Position numbers and translations under genes: made by a program. A DNA stretch of 64,000 nucleotides from Lacrimispora sphenoides (GTDB taxonomy: Bacteria; Bacillota; Clostridia; Lachnospirales; Lachnospiraceae). Under the pieces are notes generated by a model. That model did no database searches. It was given only the letters and a program-made list of their open reading frames with translations, and was not told where the DNA came from. The stretch spans positions 3,350,501 to 3,414,500 of the forward strand of contig NZ_FOIP01000001.1 in assembly GCF_900105215.1 (NCBI RefSeq). Reading direction: 5' to 3'. Below, one piece after another: positions 26,319 to 34,711 of this stretch (position 1 is the stretch's first letter; each line of letters opens with the position of its first letter).

Positions 26319-26611
26319 AGATAAATCTCCAATCCCTTAAGGTACTTAAGTTCCTTAAGACTTTTAGAATTAGAGCTATTATCTCACAACTAAAAGTAAA
26401 AAAATACACACCGACTTATTTGACGCTTACGAATAAAAAGAATGAGAATGAGATAAATGCTCAAAATTATGCGAGGAAATTAATTGTAGAATTAATTATG
26501 TTAAGCTCAGAGTATAAAAAGTCTATAGATGATATAAGGGCAGAAATCGATAAATTCGGTTTTGGAGATTACAAATTATTAGTTGCAAGTTTAAATGATA
26601 ATATTACGTAA

Positions 26612-27116
26612 GTATAATTGTGAAATGCTTATGCAATGCAATATAATATAGTCATTTTATTGCTTGTTTGGCCTGACTGCCATGTGTATACTATGGATAA
26701 AAGGAGATAACCACTCACCATACCCATTGAAGGTGAGAAATCAGAAGTGATTGTAGAGTTCTCTAGAGTTAGCGCAAACGATGTAACAATAGAAACCTGT
26801 TTTTGCGATAGACGTGCCAGTATCGCTTTTGCTGCCACTGAAAAGGGGGTGCCAGATTTAGATGTAAATAGTGAACCAATGAAATTTGTCTATACTTACA
26901 AAGCCTTTATTTTAGAATGTTATAAGGAGGAAGTTTCTCATAAAGGTTTTCAGTAATGTTTAAAGAAAAGATCGCCTGATTTTTTCAGTTATCTCAAATG
27001 GTGAGGATAGAGTATCTCAATTACGTTTAAGAGAGTTAGAACCAATAAAATAGTATTTTGATTCAGAGATATTAGCTAGTACATACAACGGAAGTCTTTT
27101 GGTGAATCATAATGCT
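26612..27116. other. Degenerate stretch after the HEPN-like remnant
   Basis: About 500 nt without a supportable gene. A 69-codon frame at 26747-26956 has a weakly protein-like text but no ribosome binding site. It contains AAGGGGGTGCCAG, 13 nt identical to the conserved lead-in of the rumA/rlmD-like repeats, at about 26844, but not the tail itself. This may be the scar of another border. Confidence 0.35.
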
Positions 27117-27282
27117 GCCGCCAAGGTACAACTACGCCTTCCAGAAATCATTATCACACCCTCAACACATATGGAATCCATAGTCCTGTTGCAACGGAAA
27201 ACACCTGATAAATAGAGGATTTACAGAATTACAAATGGGAATATATTTTGACGTGAGAGGATACTTTCACGTCTTTTCTTTT
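27117..27282 (+). repeat. rumA/rlmD 3' end with terminator, copy R5 (putative right attachment site)
   Basis: Reads IITPSTHMESIVLLQRKTPDK then stop. Positions 27168-27194 are identical to the end of the intact gene at 8306-8332, and the following ~90 nt are related and end in a GACGTGAGAG / CTTTCACGTC terminator (27250-27273). The tail codes five more residues than the present gene (RKTPDK against R), so it may preserve the C-terminus the gene had before insertion. Confidence 0.8.
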
Positions 27283-27392
27283 GAATCTTTGTCAAACAAA
27301 TGGTGGGGGTGGGATTGATTGGAATACCACCCCTGAGAAATAAACTTCCTGGTACTACATCGTTACTACACAACGTAGTGCATATTTCAACT

Positions 27393-28718
27393 TTACATCC
27401 GTATCAGAAATATCGAGCCTTGGTCTGGTGTGCTTTCCGCTTCAATCTTCCATCCATGCACATCTACAATCCATTTAACAATTGATAGCCCAAGCCCGCT
27501 TCCGCTGCGGTCACGGGACTTGTCGGCGCGGTAAAACCGGTCAAAGATAAAAGGCAGCTCCTCCGGCATAATACCGATACCATCATCCGAAACAGAAATA
27601 AGGCAGCAGTCACCCTCTTGCTCTGCGTTTACCCTAACATGGCCTCCCGGTTTGCCGTATTTGATTGCGTTGCTAACCAGATTTAACATCATCTGAGTAA
27701 TGAGGCTTTGATCAGCTTGCACCGTAACATCCGCAGTTTCGTTGACAAGTGAGATTTCCTTGCTTGCGGCTTCTTCCTGAAGCTGTTCCAATACGGCATC
27801 CGTCACAACCGGCAGAGATACTTCTTCGAGTTGTATCTGGTATTTCCCCTCAATGCCTCTGGTAAGCATTAGAAGCTGAGAAATTACCGTGCTCATTCGA
27901 TGGCTTTCCGACAATATGACGCCCGCGGCACTACTTGTGTCGGCATCTTGTGTTGTGGCCAATATCGCCTCTGCGTTTGCCATGATAACCGCTACCGGCG
28001 TTCGTAGTTCATGGGAAGAGTCGGACGAAAAGCGTTTTTCTTTTTCAAAAGATTTTTCCAGCGAATCCAACATTTCATTGAAAGTGTCAGCCAGTTCGCC
28101 TACTTCATCCATACTCTCTATGCCGGTGATCCGTTTTGACAGATCACCGTGCCCAATTGCGCTGGCCAAATCGGTGATTTCGCTGACAGGAAACAATGCC
28201 CGTTTTGCAATGAATAACCCACCGATTATCGTAATGAAGAAAAAGAGTGGGATTATAACCAACATCAGGAACAGTGTTTGTTGCAGGACTGTTTCCATCT
28301 TGTCAAGAGAGCCACAAATTCGGATTTTTACAACATGATTATTCTCCTGAATTGTCTTATCAAGCACCAACCAATCTTCATCGTTGTAATAAATTCGGTA
28401 AAGGTTTCCCTCCGTAAATTGAATTGTATAAAATAGATTTTTCTGCGTGTTTGCATGAATTACTTGACCGCTTTTGTCCCAAATAATAATGAACGTATTT
28501 GCAGGTGTTTTTAATTCATCTCCTATGGACAAGTGACCGTTATCAAATTCGATGGCAGACTCAGCGACTGACATGGTAGCTCTAATGTTGTTCTTTTCAC
28601 TGTCGAGCAAGGTCGCAGCTATGGTGTGATATAATACCGGGAGGAAAATGGCTAACAACACACCAGTGAGCAGGGTATACCACAACATCATTTTTGTGCG
28701 AATTTTCAGCTTTTTCAT
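27393..28718 (-). CDS. Sensor histidine kinase (OmpR-partner type)
   Basis: 441 aa from the ATG at 28718, 7 nt after GAGGTG and overlapping the regulator stop as ATGA. Two transmembrane segments (about 12-33 and 150-175) enclose a ~115-residue extracytoplasmic sensor. A HAMP region follows, then H-box SSHELRTPVAVI, N-box MLNLVSNAIKYG, and G-boxes DDGIGIMPEE and GSGLGLSIVK. It should phosphorylate the adjacent regulator. The genes across the divergent promoter (membrane protein and ABC exporter operon) are the likely regulon. Confidence 0.94.
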   Translation of the reverse strand: MKKLKIRTKMMLWYTLLTGVLLAIFLPVLYHTIAATLLDSEKNNIRATMSVAESAIEFDNGHLSIGDELKTPANTFIIIWDKSGQVIHANTQKNLFYTIQFTEGNLYRIYYNDEDWLVLDKTIQENNHVVKIRICGSLDKMETVLQQTLFLMLVIIPLFFFITIIGGLFIAKRALFPVSEITDLASAIGHGDLSKRITGIESMDEVGELADTFNEMLDSLEKSFEKEKRFSSDSSHELRTPVAVIMANAEAILATTQDADTSSAAGVILSESHRMSTVISQLLMLTRGIEGKYQIQLEEVSLPVVTDAVLEQLQEEAASKEISLVNETADVTVQADQSLITQMMLNLVSNAIKYGKPGGHVRVNAEQEGDCCLISVSDDGIGIMPEELPFIFDRFYRADKSRDRSGSGLGLSIVKWIVDVHGWKIEAESTPDQGSIFLIRM

Positions 28719-29389
28719 TCCTTGCACCTCAATGAGTATCCAACTCCCCGTATTGTTTGGAGGAGTTTTAGTCCGTATGCTTTATCAATTTTATTTCTCA
28801 GGTAACGGATATACACATCCACGATGTTGGAATCATATTCAAACTCATTGTTCCATACATGATCGGAAAGCTGTGTCCGGGTAAGTACACGCCCCTGATT
28901 GCGCATGAGATATTCCAGCAGGGCATATTCCTTAGAGGTCAGCTCAATTCGCTTTCCGGCGCGGGTAACGGAATGTTCGTTCACATCCATTAATAAATCC
29001 TCCAGGGCTAGCAGATTGTCCCGACTCTCCCCCGTACGGCGCATGATGGTGCGTATACGAGCGAGTAGCTCCTCGAACGCAAAGGGCTTGACCAGATAAT
29101 CGTCCGCCCCCGCATTCAATCCCGCCACGCGGTCTTCAATGCTGTCCTTCGCGGTAAGCAAAAGAATATTTGATTTATTTCCTTCTGAGCGTAGTCTTTT
29201 TAATACTTCAAGCCCGCTTAATTTTGGTAGCATAATATCAAGAATCACACAGTCATATTCAAGCCCGGAGGCATAGTCATAGCCACTTTCGCCATCGGTA
29301 CAGGAATCTACCGTATAGCCCTCCGCTTTCAGCCTTTTTGCAATAATGTCCCGCAAAGAAGCATCGTCCTCAATCAATAAAAGACGCAT
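28715..29389 (-). CDS. OmpR/PhoB-family response regulator
   Basis: 224 aa from the ATG at 29389, 9 nt after GGAGG. Receiver domain: LLLIEDDASLRD acidic pocket, phospho-acceptor Asp in DCVILDIMLPKLSG, and K in DDYLVKPFAFEELL. The C-terminal winged helix has LTSKEYALLEYLMRNQGRVLTR and VDVYIRYLRNKID, typical of the family. It is co-transcribed with the kinase and divergent from the COG4705 gene; a long palindrome lies in the shared promoter region. Confidence 0.95.
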   Translation of the reverse strand: MRLLLIEDDASLRDIIAKRLKAEGYTVDSCTDGESGYDYASGLEYDCVILDIMLPKLSGLEVLKRLRSEGNKSNILLLTAKDSIEDRVAGLNAGADDYLVKPFAFEELLARIRTIMRRTGESRDNLLALEDLLMDVNEHSVTRAGKRIELTSKEYALLEYLMRNQGRVLTRTQLSDHVWNNEFEYDSNIVDVYIRYLRNKIDKAYGLKLLQTIRGVGYSLRCKE

Positions 29390-29425
29390 CGTTACCAACC
29401 TCCATTCTACATATATATTATAGCA

Positions 29426-29479
29426 AAAAAATGAAAATCTGATGAGAAAAATTCATTTCTCATCAGATTTTCATTTTTC
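29426..29479. promoter_or_regulatory. Perfect palindrome in the divergent promoter region
   Basis: Arms 29431-29449 and 29456-29474 are perfect 19-bp inverted repeats around AATTCA, extended by A/T runs. The right arm contains TCTCATCAGATTTTCATTTT, which resembles TCTCATGGAATTTTCATTTT at 30744-30763 upstream of the ABC operon. It could be an operator for the response regulator or a bidirectional terminator. Confidence 0.55.
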
Positions 29480-29535
29480 TAGAGTACCCTTATTTATGAA
29501 ACCTAACGATTTACTAGTGAACTGGAGGAAATAAA

Positions 29536-30696
29536 ATGAACGAGAAAACCAAATCAATGATAAGCAAGGTGCCTGCGGTAACTATTTTTTTCTGGATTAT
29601 CAAGGTCTTATGTACAACAGTTGGAGAAACCGCATCCGACTTTCTGAATGTCAATCTTGGGATGGGGCTTGTTGGCACATCCATTGTTATGGGCATCTTA
29701 TTTTTGATTGTACTGTTTTTGCAATTTCGGACTACAAAATATACACCGGGGATTTACTGGCTTACTGTAGTTCACATCAGCATATTCGGAACGCTTGTAA
29801 CGGATAACCTGACTGACGGCATGGGTGTCCCGCTTGAGTTTTCCACCATTTTATTCAGTGTTTGTTTGGCACTGACTTTTGTCGTATGGTATTTCAGTGA
29901 GAAAGATTTGTCCATCCATTCGGTTTATACCGTGCGTAGGGAAGCGTTTTATTGGCTGGCTATTTTGTTCACATTCGCTCTGGGCACAGCTAGCGGTGAT
30001 TTAATGGCGGAAGGGCTTGGTCTGGGATATTTGACAACAGGTCTTATCATCTGCGCTTGTATCATCTGTGTGGCGATTGCTTGGCGGGCAGGGATTGATC
30101 CCGTGCTGAGCTTCTGGATGATTTATATCATGACACGACCCTTGGGTGCTTCGCTGGGTGATTTCTTATCACAATCCAAGGCAAATGGAGGACTCGGTCT
30201 TGGGGCTACGATTACAAGTGTTATTTTCCTTGCCGCTATCCTCGCAACGGTAATATTCCTGACCATCACGAAGAAGGATTTGTCACAAAAAGGGACACAG
30301 CCGAAAACAGAACCAAGGCGGTCCCACACAATGCTACAAACAGTTGTTGTCGTAGGGTTAATCATCATACTTTCGGGAACGGGCTATTCTATTCGTCACG
30401 CAAGCCTCGCCGACAGTTCATCTGATCCCTGGGCAGATTTGTCCAGCTTCCGAATAATCGAGGAGGATGTTCAGATACTTGTTGAAAAAGGCGATTTAGC
30501 TGGAGGCAAGGCGCGTGTCAAGGATTTGGAAATTGCATGGGATAATGCGGCTGCATCCATGAAAGCAGCGGATCAGGGAAGATGGAAAGAGGCGGACACC
30601 GGGATTGATGCTGTCCTTAGTGAATTACGAGCTTCCAATCCGGATGCGGGGGCGTGTAAATCGGCGCTCGACGAGTCTCTCGCACAATTAAAGTGA
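29536..30696 (+). CDS. COG4705-type multi-spanning membrane protein
   Basis: 386 aa with GGAGG 8 nt before the ATG. Residues ~10-250 hold about eight transmembrane helices with the family's repeated motif: KVLCTTVGETASDFLNVNLG, LVTDNLTDGMGVPL, LGTASGDLMAEGLGLGYL. The last ~110 residues after another helix (~262-280) are hydrophilic, with VKDLEIAWDNAAASMKAAD, and probably face outside. Related proteins are commonly found beside two-component systems; molecular function is unknown. Confidence 0.8.
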   Translation: MNEKTKSMISKVPAVTIFFWIIKVLCTTVGETASDFLNVNLGMGLVGTSIVMGILFLIVLFLQFRTTKYTPGIYWLTVVHISIFGTLVTDNLTDGMGVPLEFSTILFSVCLALTFVVWYFSEKDLSIHSVYTVRREAFYWLAILFTFALGTASGDLMAEGLGLGYLTTGLIICACIICVAIAWRAGIDPVLSFWMIYIMTRPLGASLGDFLSQSKANGGLGLGATITSVIFLAAILATVIFLTITKKDLSQKGTQPKTEPRRSHTMLQTVVVVGLIIILSGTGYSIRHASLADSSSDPWADLSSFRIIEEDVQILVEKGDLAGGKARVKDLEIAWDNAAASMKAADQGRWKEADTGIDAVLSELRASNPDAGACKSALDESLAQLK

Positions 30697-30720
30697 TGGT
30701 TAGTATTTCGTGGTTTTTAT

Positions 30721-30763
30721 TCTCATGCAAATCTATCGTGCATTCTCATGGAATTTTCATTTT
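30721..30763 (+). promoter_or_regulatory. Direct-repeat element upstream of ABC operon
   Basis: TCTCATGCAAATCTATC at 30721 and TCTCATGGAATTTTCATTTT at 30744 are spaced 23 nt, about two helical turns, as expected for tandem OmpR-family binding. The second matches the arm of the palindrome at 29458-29477. Confidence 0.45.
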
Positions 30764-30884
30764 GGATAGATAGAATGAAAAAGGAACTTGTAACGACAAT
30801 GAGGAAAACGACGAATCTAATTAGTAATAACGGCAGGCGGGAAGTTGTACAGCTTTCCCATCTACTGTTCTTAGGAGGTGCGCT

Positions 30885-31613
30885 ATGTTAAACGTAGAGA
30901 ATTTGACAAAACAGTATAAGACATTTACCGCAGTTGACAACATCAGCTTCACGGTAAAACAGGGTGTGATTTTTGGTTTTTTAGGGCATAACGGAGCGGG
31001 TAAAACAACGACGCTCTCAATGCTTACAACTTTGCTGCTGCCCACATCAGGACGTGCGACCATTGATGGGCTGGATATTCAGAAAGACAATCTCAAGGTG
31101 AGGAATTTAATCGGGTATCTGCCGGAAAATGTCAGGCTGTACGGAGAGTTGACCACACGACAAAACCTGCGCTTTTTTGGAGAATTGTCTGGTGTTTCAA
31201 ATATCGATAAAAACATCGATGAGGTTTTGGAGCTTTTAAACTTTACCGAATGGGCAAATCAAAAGGTAAAAACTTTGTCAAAAGGAATGCGGCAGAGGGT
31301 CGGCATCGCACAGGCAATTCTTCATAAACCCAAGCTTCTGTTTTTAGATGAACCGACCTCCGGGCTTGACCCGCAGGGTACGCTCGATATTCGTAATATT
31401 CTGCTGAAAGTCAATGCCGAGTGGGGTGCTACTATTTTTATGAATACGCATCTGCTGTCGGAGGTAACAAAACTATGTACTGATATAGGAATCCTCAGCC
31501 ACGGCAAGCTGCTAATTTCCGACACTTTGCAAAATTTGGAGCAAAAATTCAGCGACTGCAAATCACTGGAGGAAATTTACTTCCGCATTGAGTCAGGGGG
31601 TGGTGTACATTGA
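30885..31613 (+). CDS. ABC transporter ATP-binding protein
   Basis: 242 aa. Walker A LGHNGAGKTTTLSML, signature LSKGMRQRVGIAQAI, Walker B LLFLDEPTSGLDP and H-loop MNTHLL are all intact. AGGAGG lies 7 nt before the ATG. It is the first gene of a run with two membrane components and is the motor of an ABC-2-type exporter. Its stop overlaps the TTG of the permease gene by 4 nt. Confidence 0.95.
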   Translation: MLNVENLTKQYKTFTAVDNISFTVKQGVIFGFLGHNGAGKTTTLSMLTTLLLPTSGRATIDGLDIQKDNLKVRNLIGYLPENVRLYGELTTRQNLRFFGELSGVSNIDKNIDEVLELLNFTEWANQKVKTLSKGMRQRVGIAQAILHKPKLLFLDEPTSGLDPQGTLDIRNILLKVNAEWGATIFMNTHLLSEVTKLCTDIGILSHGKLLISDTLQNLEQKFSDCKSLEEIYFRIESGGGVH

Positions 31614-32533
31614 ACAAGGTGCTTGTGATTGCTAAAAAGGAATTTACCGCAGCCTTCAAGGATAGAGTCCTTCTCTTGATGGTGATTCTTTTTCTTGCCA
31701 TGTCCATTGTTTCGGTGTATGTCGGTTCAACGACTAAAAATGCAGAACTTAAGGCTTATGGGGATATCGTTGCGGCAGCGAACGCACAAGGAGCGGAAGT
31801 TCCGGAAGCACCGCTAATTTTCCCACTGGAAATTCTTCACAACATGACGGAGTATATCGTTATGATTGGTGCGGTACTTGCGATTTTTTTAGGCTTTGAT
31901 GCTTTTTCCGGCGAACGGGAGGGCGGAACGCTGCGTGTAATCTTCGCACGACCCATCTCTAGATTTGAATTTATTGCAGGGAAGCTTCTTGGTGCGGGAT
32001 TTATGATTGGAGCCTTACTCTTGGCTGCTTTTATCTTTAATCTGCTTTTGTTCGCGGTATTTACAGGGCTGTTCCCGAACACAAACGAAATTCTGCGTCT
32101 TATCTTGTTTATGATCACTGCATTTCTGTACATGATCGGTTTTTATATGTTTTCTTTTTTGGCCTCCATCCATTCCCGGAATCGGACATTCAGTTTCCTT
32201 GTGATGATGGCGGCATGGACCTGCATTAGCTTTGTTATTCCGCAACTTGCGGAGACACAACGCAACTTTGCGTTTGCAGTCAATAATGTTGCTGGAACCG
32301 TCACACAAATACCCGATGATACAGCCATTTCAAGACTCATTGATTGGTTTTCGCCTGCTGTCCAATTCAAACACATCGGGGACGATTTGCTGCAAGTTCA
32401 TTCCGAAAGTGCGTTAATCAGTGCGGGGACGGCTTTTGCAAAACAAATCGGACAGTTTCTGTATATCCTGAGCATGGGTGTGCTTCCTTTTTGCCTGTCA
32501 GCATTGACAGTAAAGAAGGAGGGTGTGCTATGA
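31610..32533 (+). CDS. ABC-2-type transporter permease
   Basis: 307 aa, TTG start overlapping the ATPase stop. KEFTAAFKDRVLLLMVILF is the first transmembrane helix; an extracytoplasmic loop follows, then about five more helices. FSGEREGGTLRVIFARPISRFEFIAGKLLG is the cytoplasmic coupling motif of ABC-2/NosY-like permeases. It pairs with the preceding ATPase and probably with the second permease at 33029. Substrate unknown. Confidence 0.88.
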   Translation: MNKVLVIAKKEFTAAFKDRVLLLMVILFLAMSIVSVYVGSTTKNAELKAYGDIVAAANAQGAEVPEAPLIFPLEILHNMTEYIVMIGAVLAIFLGFDAFSGEREGGTLRVIFARPISRFEFIAGKLLGAGFMIGALLLAAFIFNLLLFAVFTGLFPNTNEILRLILFMITAFLYMIGFYMFSFLASIHSRNRTFSFLVMMAAWTCISFVIPQLAETQRNFAFAVNNVAGTVTQIPDDTAISRLIDWFSPAVQFKHIGDDLLQVHSESALISAGTAFAKQIGQFLYILSMGVLPFCLSALTVKKEGVL

Positions 32534-33024
32534 GGAATAAAATTCGCATGATATGCGGGATTATGATTGCTTTGCTGATAGGTTCTGCCGGAAGTGCTTT
32601 TGCCGCCGGCCCTGAAACTCCGCTTACTCTATCCTGTGAAACAAATACGCTCCGGGTGACAAATGGGAAATCTGTTTCCCTCACAGTTAAGGTGGAAAAC
32701 ACAGGGGCATCCCAGGTTTCCGGTATTCGTCCTAAAGTGGAGCTTCCGTATAAATGGGTTGTCGAAAGTATGAAGCCGGAAAATTTAGATTTACGGCCTG
32801 GTGAATCGGGGTCGTTTGTTTTAACATTAGCAGCACCTCCCTCACAAAACGCCGGCACCCATGAAATAAAGCTGGTCTGTCAGAATGAAGACTTGGAGAG
32901 CAATTCACTTGTGATACCCGCTGCGGTTTCTACTGATATACGTTATTTGTGGGTTATTACCGCCGGTGTCGTGGTTGTAGCAATGGTTGCACTTGTATAT
33001 TTCAAAAAGCATGGAAGGAGGTAG
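32530..33024 (+). CDS. Secreted/membrane NEW3-like (NPCBM-associated) domain protein
   Basis: 164 aa from the ATG at 32530 (GGAGG 8 nt upstream, ATGA overlap with the permease stop). A signal peptide (MRNKIRMICGIMIALLIG...AFA) precedes an Ig-like domain (LSVTLTVKVENTG-type strand, LRPGESGSFVLTLAAPP) of the kind found in NPCBM-associated NEW3 proteins. A C-terminal helix (YLWVITAGVVVVAMVALVYF) and basic tail KKHGRR anchor it in the membrane. It is likely an extracellular accessory of the exporter. Confidence 0.78.
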   Translation: MRNKIRMICGIMIALLIGSAGSAFAAGPETPLTLSCETNTLRVTNGKSVSLTVKVENTGASQVSGIRPKVELPYKWVVESMKPENLDLRPGESGSFVLTLAAPPSQNAGTHEIKLVCQNEDLESNSLVIPAAVSTDIRYLWVITAGVVVVAMVALVYFKKHGRR

Positions 33025-33028
33025 GCTT

Positions 33029-33988
33029 ATGTTTATATTAGCAAAAAAAGAAATGACAGATGCGTTTCTCAACAAACTATTTATCACCTTGCTTTCCATG
33101 CTGCTTCTTCTGATTATCGTATCAGTGGTGCTAGGCTCCATTCAGGTAAAAATTAATGTGGAAAGCTATAACCAGTCGATTAGTATTCTGAAAAGTTTAG
33201 GGAAGACAGAACTGCCACCACCGCCGTCTTTTAACCCGCTTTCGGCCTCAAAGAATTTTGCAAATTATATCGGGCTTTTGGGTGCGTTGATGGCGATTGT
33301 GTTGGGTAACGCCTCCATCGTCAAGGAGCGGCGGGGAGGAACCATACGCCTTATCCTATCCCGTCAGATTTATCGGGACGGTTTTCTGAACGGTAAGGTG
33401 ATTGGAAATCTTGTTCTGTTGATGCTGATATCCGTGTTTTCATTTGTAATTACACTGTTGGCTGTGGTTATAATCAGTCATGCCCCCATAACAGCCGACG
33501 ATATAGCGAGGCAAGGCTTGTTTTTCATAATCTCGTTTCTATACATGGCATTTTTCCTCTTGCTCGGCATCTTTATGGCGATACTCGTCCGAGATGGAAA
33601 TAAGGCGCTATTGATTACTGTGATGATTTGGCTGATTATTTCGTTCATCTTTCCGCAGATTGGCGATACGATGGATATGGATAATCAGCTTCCCGGAGGC
33701 TTTTTTGCCTCTATGGGCATGAACAAGGCAGATTCTCAAAAGGTACTGGATCGCTTTAAGTTTTATGAAACGATCCGGGATGGAATTGAGGAATGTTCGC
33801 CTACAAAGCATTACGAACGTTCCGGTTTTGCACTTTTGAATGTAAAACCGGGATTTGACAAGAATACAGCGTTGGAAGTTGTGGCTATCAAATGGTTTGA
33901 TGTTGCCGCGCTTTTGGCTCCATGTATTATATTGTGGCTTTGCGCGACTATGATACTTCTTAGGCGTGAAGATATATTTGAAGAATAA
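33029..33988 (+). CDS. Second ABC-2-type permease
   Basis: 319 aa from the ATG at 33029, 6 nt after GGAGG; longer in-frame starts lie inside the previous gene. Same layout as the first permease: KKEMTDAFLNKLFITLLSMLL helix 1, a short outer loop (TELPPPPSFNPLS), then KERRGGTIRLILSRQIYRDGFLNGKVIG as coupling motif, and four to five further helices. The two permeases look like diverged duplicates and may form a heterodimer with one ATPase. Confidence 0.87.
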   Translation: MFILAKKEMTDAFLNKLFITLLSMLLLLIIVSVVLGSIQVKINVESYNQSISILKSLGKTELPPPPSFNPLSASKNFANYIGLLGALMAIVLGNASIVKERRGGTIRLILSRQIYRDGFLNGKVIGNLVLLMLISVFSFVITLLAVVIISHAPITADDIARQGLFFIISFLYMAFFLLLGIFMAILVRDGNKALLITVMIWLIISFIFPQIGDTMDMDNQLPGGFFASMGMNKADSQKVLDRFKFYETIRDGIEECSPTKHYERSGFALLNVKPGFDKNTALEVVAIKWFDVAALLAPCIILWLCATMILLRREDIFEE

Positions 33989-34003
33989 ACAGGAGGATTC
34001 CCC

Positions 34004-34711
34004 ATGAAGAAGAAATTCTATTTATTACCCTTGTGTATACTTTGCACCGTGTTGGCTCTGGCCGGATGCAGCAAAAACACATCAAACGTGCCAAGTGCAT
34101 CCGACACACCAAAGGCATCAAATGCTCAGAACACAAATCCATCCACAGCGGGAAACGAGAAGGATACTGACGGCGACGGAGTTCCGGATGCCGCAGAGAA
34201 AGTGTTAGGTACAAACCCCTATGCTTCAGACACCAACGGAAATGGAATAAGTGACAAAGACGACCAGAATCCACTCTTTACCGAAAATCCGATCAAAGAG
34301 ACCAGCACCATCGCCTTGCCAATCGAAATAAAAGATATACGTGTGGAAGATAATGTCGGTGCCGATAAAAAAGACGCCCCGGATCATCTTGAAATCACCA
34401 TGAAGAATACCAGCACCAAAGTGCTAGATAAGTTTGAGGTCTATATTACCATTACCGATAAAAAAGAAACGAACAAAGCCGAAGGCTATTATGTGAAATT
34501 GGAGGGTTTGACAGTTGGCGCCGGGGAAAATAAGACCATTCATTTTGATAACAAGGTATCCGAGTCAGGACATTACCTTGGCAATCCGAACGGGCTATAT
34601 GGCACTTCGTACAACGGCTTGACATTTAAGCTTCAGCTTCATGCCAATGGATATAAGCCAATGGATTTCACGGTCGATAAGTCCGAAGGGACAGCCGAAG
34701 TTGCGGACTAA
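34004..34711 (+). CDS. Lipoprotein with thrombospondin type 3-like calcium repeats
   Basis: 235 aa. Lipobox LALAGC (Cys at about 23) follows a short signal peptide. After a Ser/Thr/Asn-rich linker come Asp-rich repeats (DTDGDGVPDAAEKVLGTNPY, DTNGNGISDKDDQNP) that bind calcium in related proteins. The C-terminal ~140 residues form a beta-rich domain (VEDNVGADKKDAPDHLEITMKN). GGAGG lies before the ATG. It closes the exporter operon and would be a surface binding protein. Confidence 0.85.
   Translation: MKKKFYLLPLCILCTVLALAGCSKNTSNVPSASDTPKASNAQNTNPSTAGNEKDTDGDGVPDAAEKVLGTNPYASDTNGNGISDKDDQNPLFTENPIKETSTIALPIEIKDIRVEDNVGADKKDAPDHLEITMKNTSTKVLDKFEVYITITDKKETNKAEGYYVKLEGLTVGAGENKTIHFDNKVSESGHYLGNPNGLYGTSYNGLTFKLQLHANGYKPMDFTVDKSEGTAEVAD

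Larger units (their letters stand above)
23903..26430. mobile_element. IS66-family insertion sequence, complete
   Basis: 2528 bp with terminal inverted repeats beginning GTAAGCGTCAAATAAGT at both ends (second end 26414-26430, reversed) and a perfect 8-bp target duplication GAATAAAA at 23895-23902 and 26431-26438. Three genes on the minus strand (tnpA, tnpB, tnpC) are intact. A hairpin at 23934-23969 (ACAGACAACCT / AGGTTGTCTGT) lies just past the tnpC stop. The perfect repeat indicates a recent insertion. Confidence 0.96.
23557..26611 (+). pseudogene. HEPN-like (Apea-type) gene, 5'-truncated and split by IS66
   Basis: The part before the insertion (23557-23902) has LYNARSRFLHDGEE, an R-x4-H motif of HEPN ribonuclease domains, preceded by a conserved-looking helix ILEMFINGNTKLSYRLSRSIA. 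Removing the IS and one copy of its 8-bp target repeat joins it in frame to 26439-26611 (ending LNDNIT), giving 173 codons including the stop. The start is a TTG with no ribosome binding site, and the frame runs upstream into the helicase junction, so the true N-terminus was lost earlier. Two independent lesions make it dead. The Apea family name is from memory. Confidence 0.7.

Noticed and set aside
23903..26430. IS66 as the vehicle of the neighbouring defence genes
   Set aside because: The element has its own ends and target duplication and carries only tnpA-C; it landed inside an existing gene.
32344..32529. Longer N-terminus for the NEW3-like protein
   Set aside because: It would overlap the permease by ~190 nt and bury the signal peptide; ATG 32530 with GGAGG is better.
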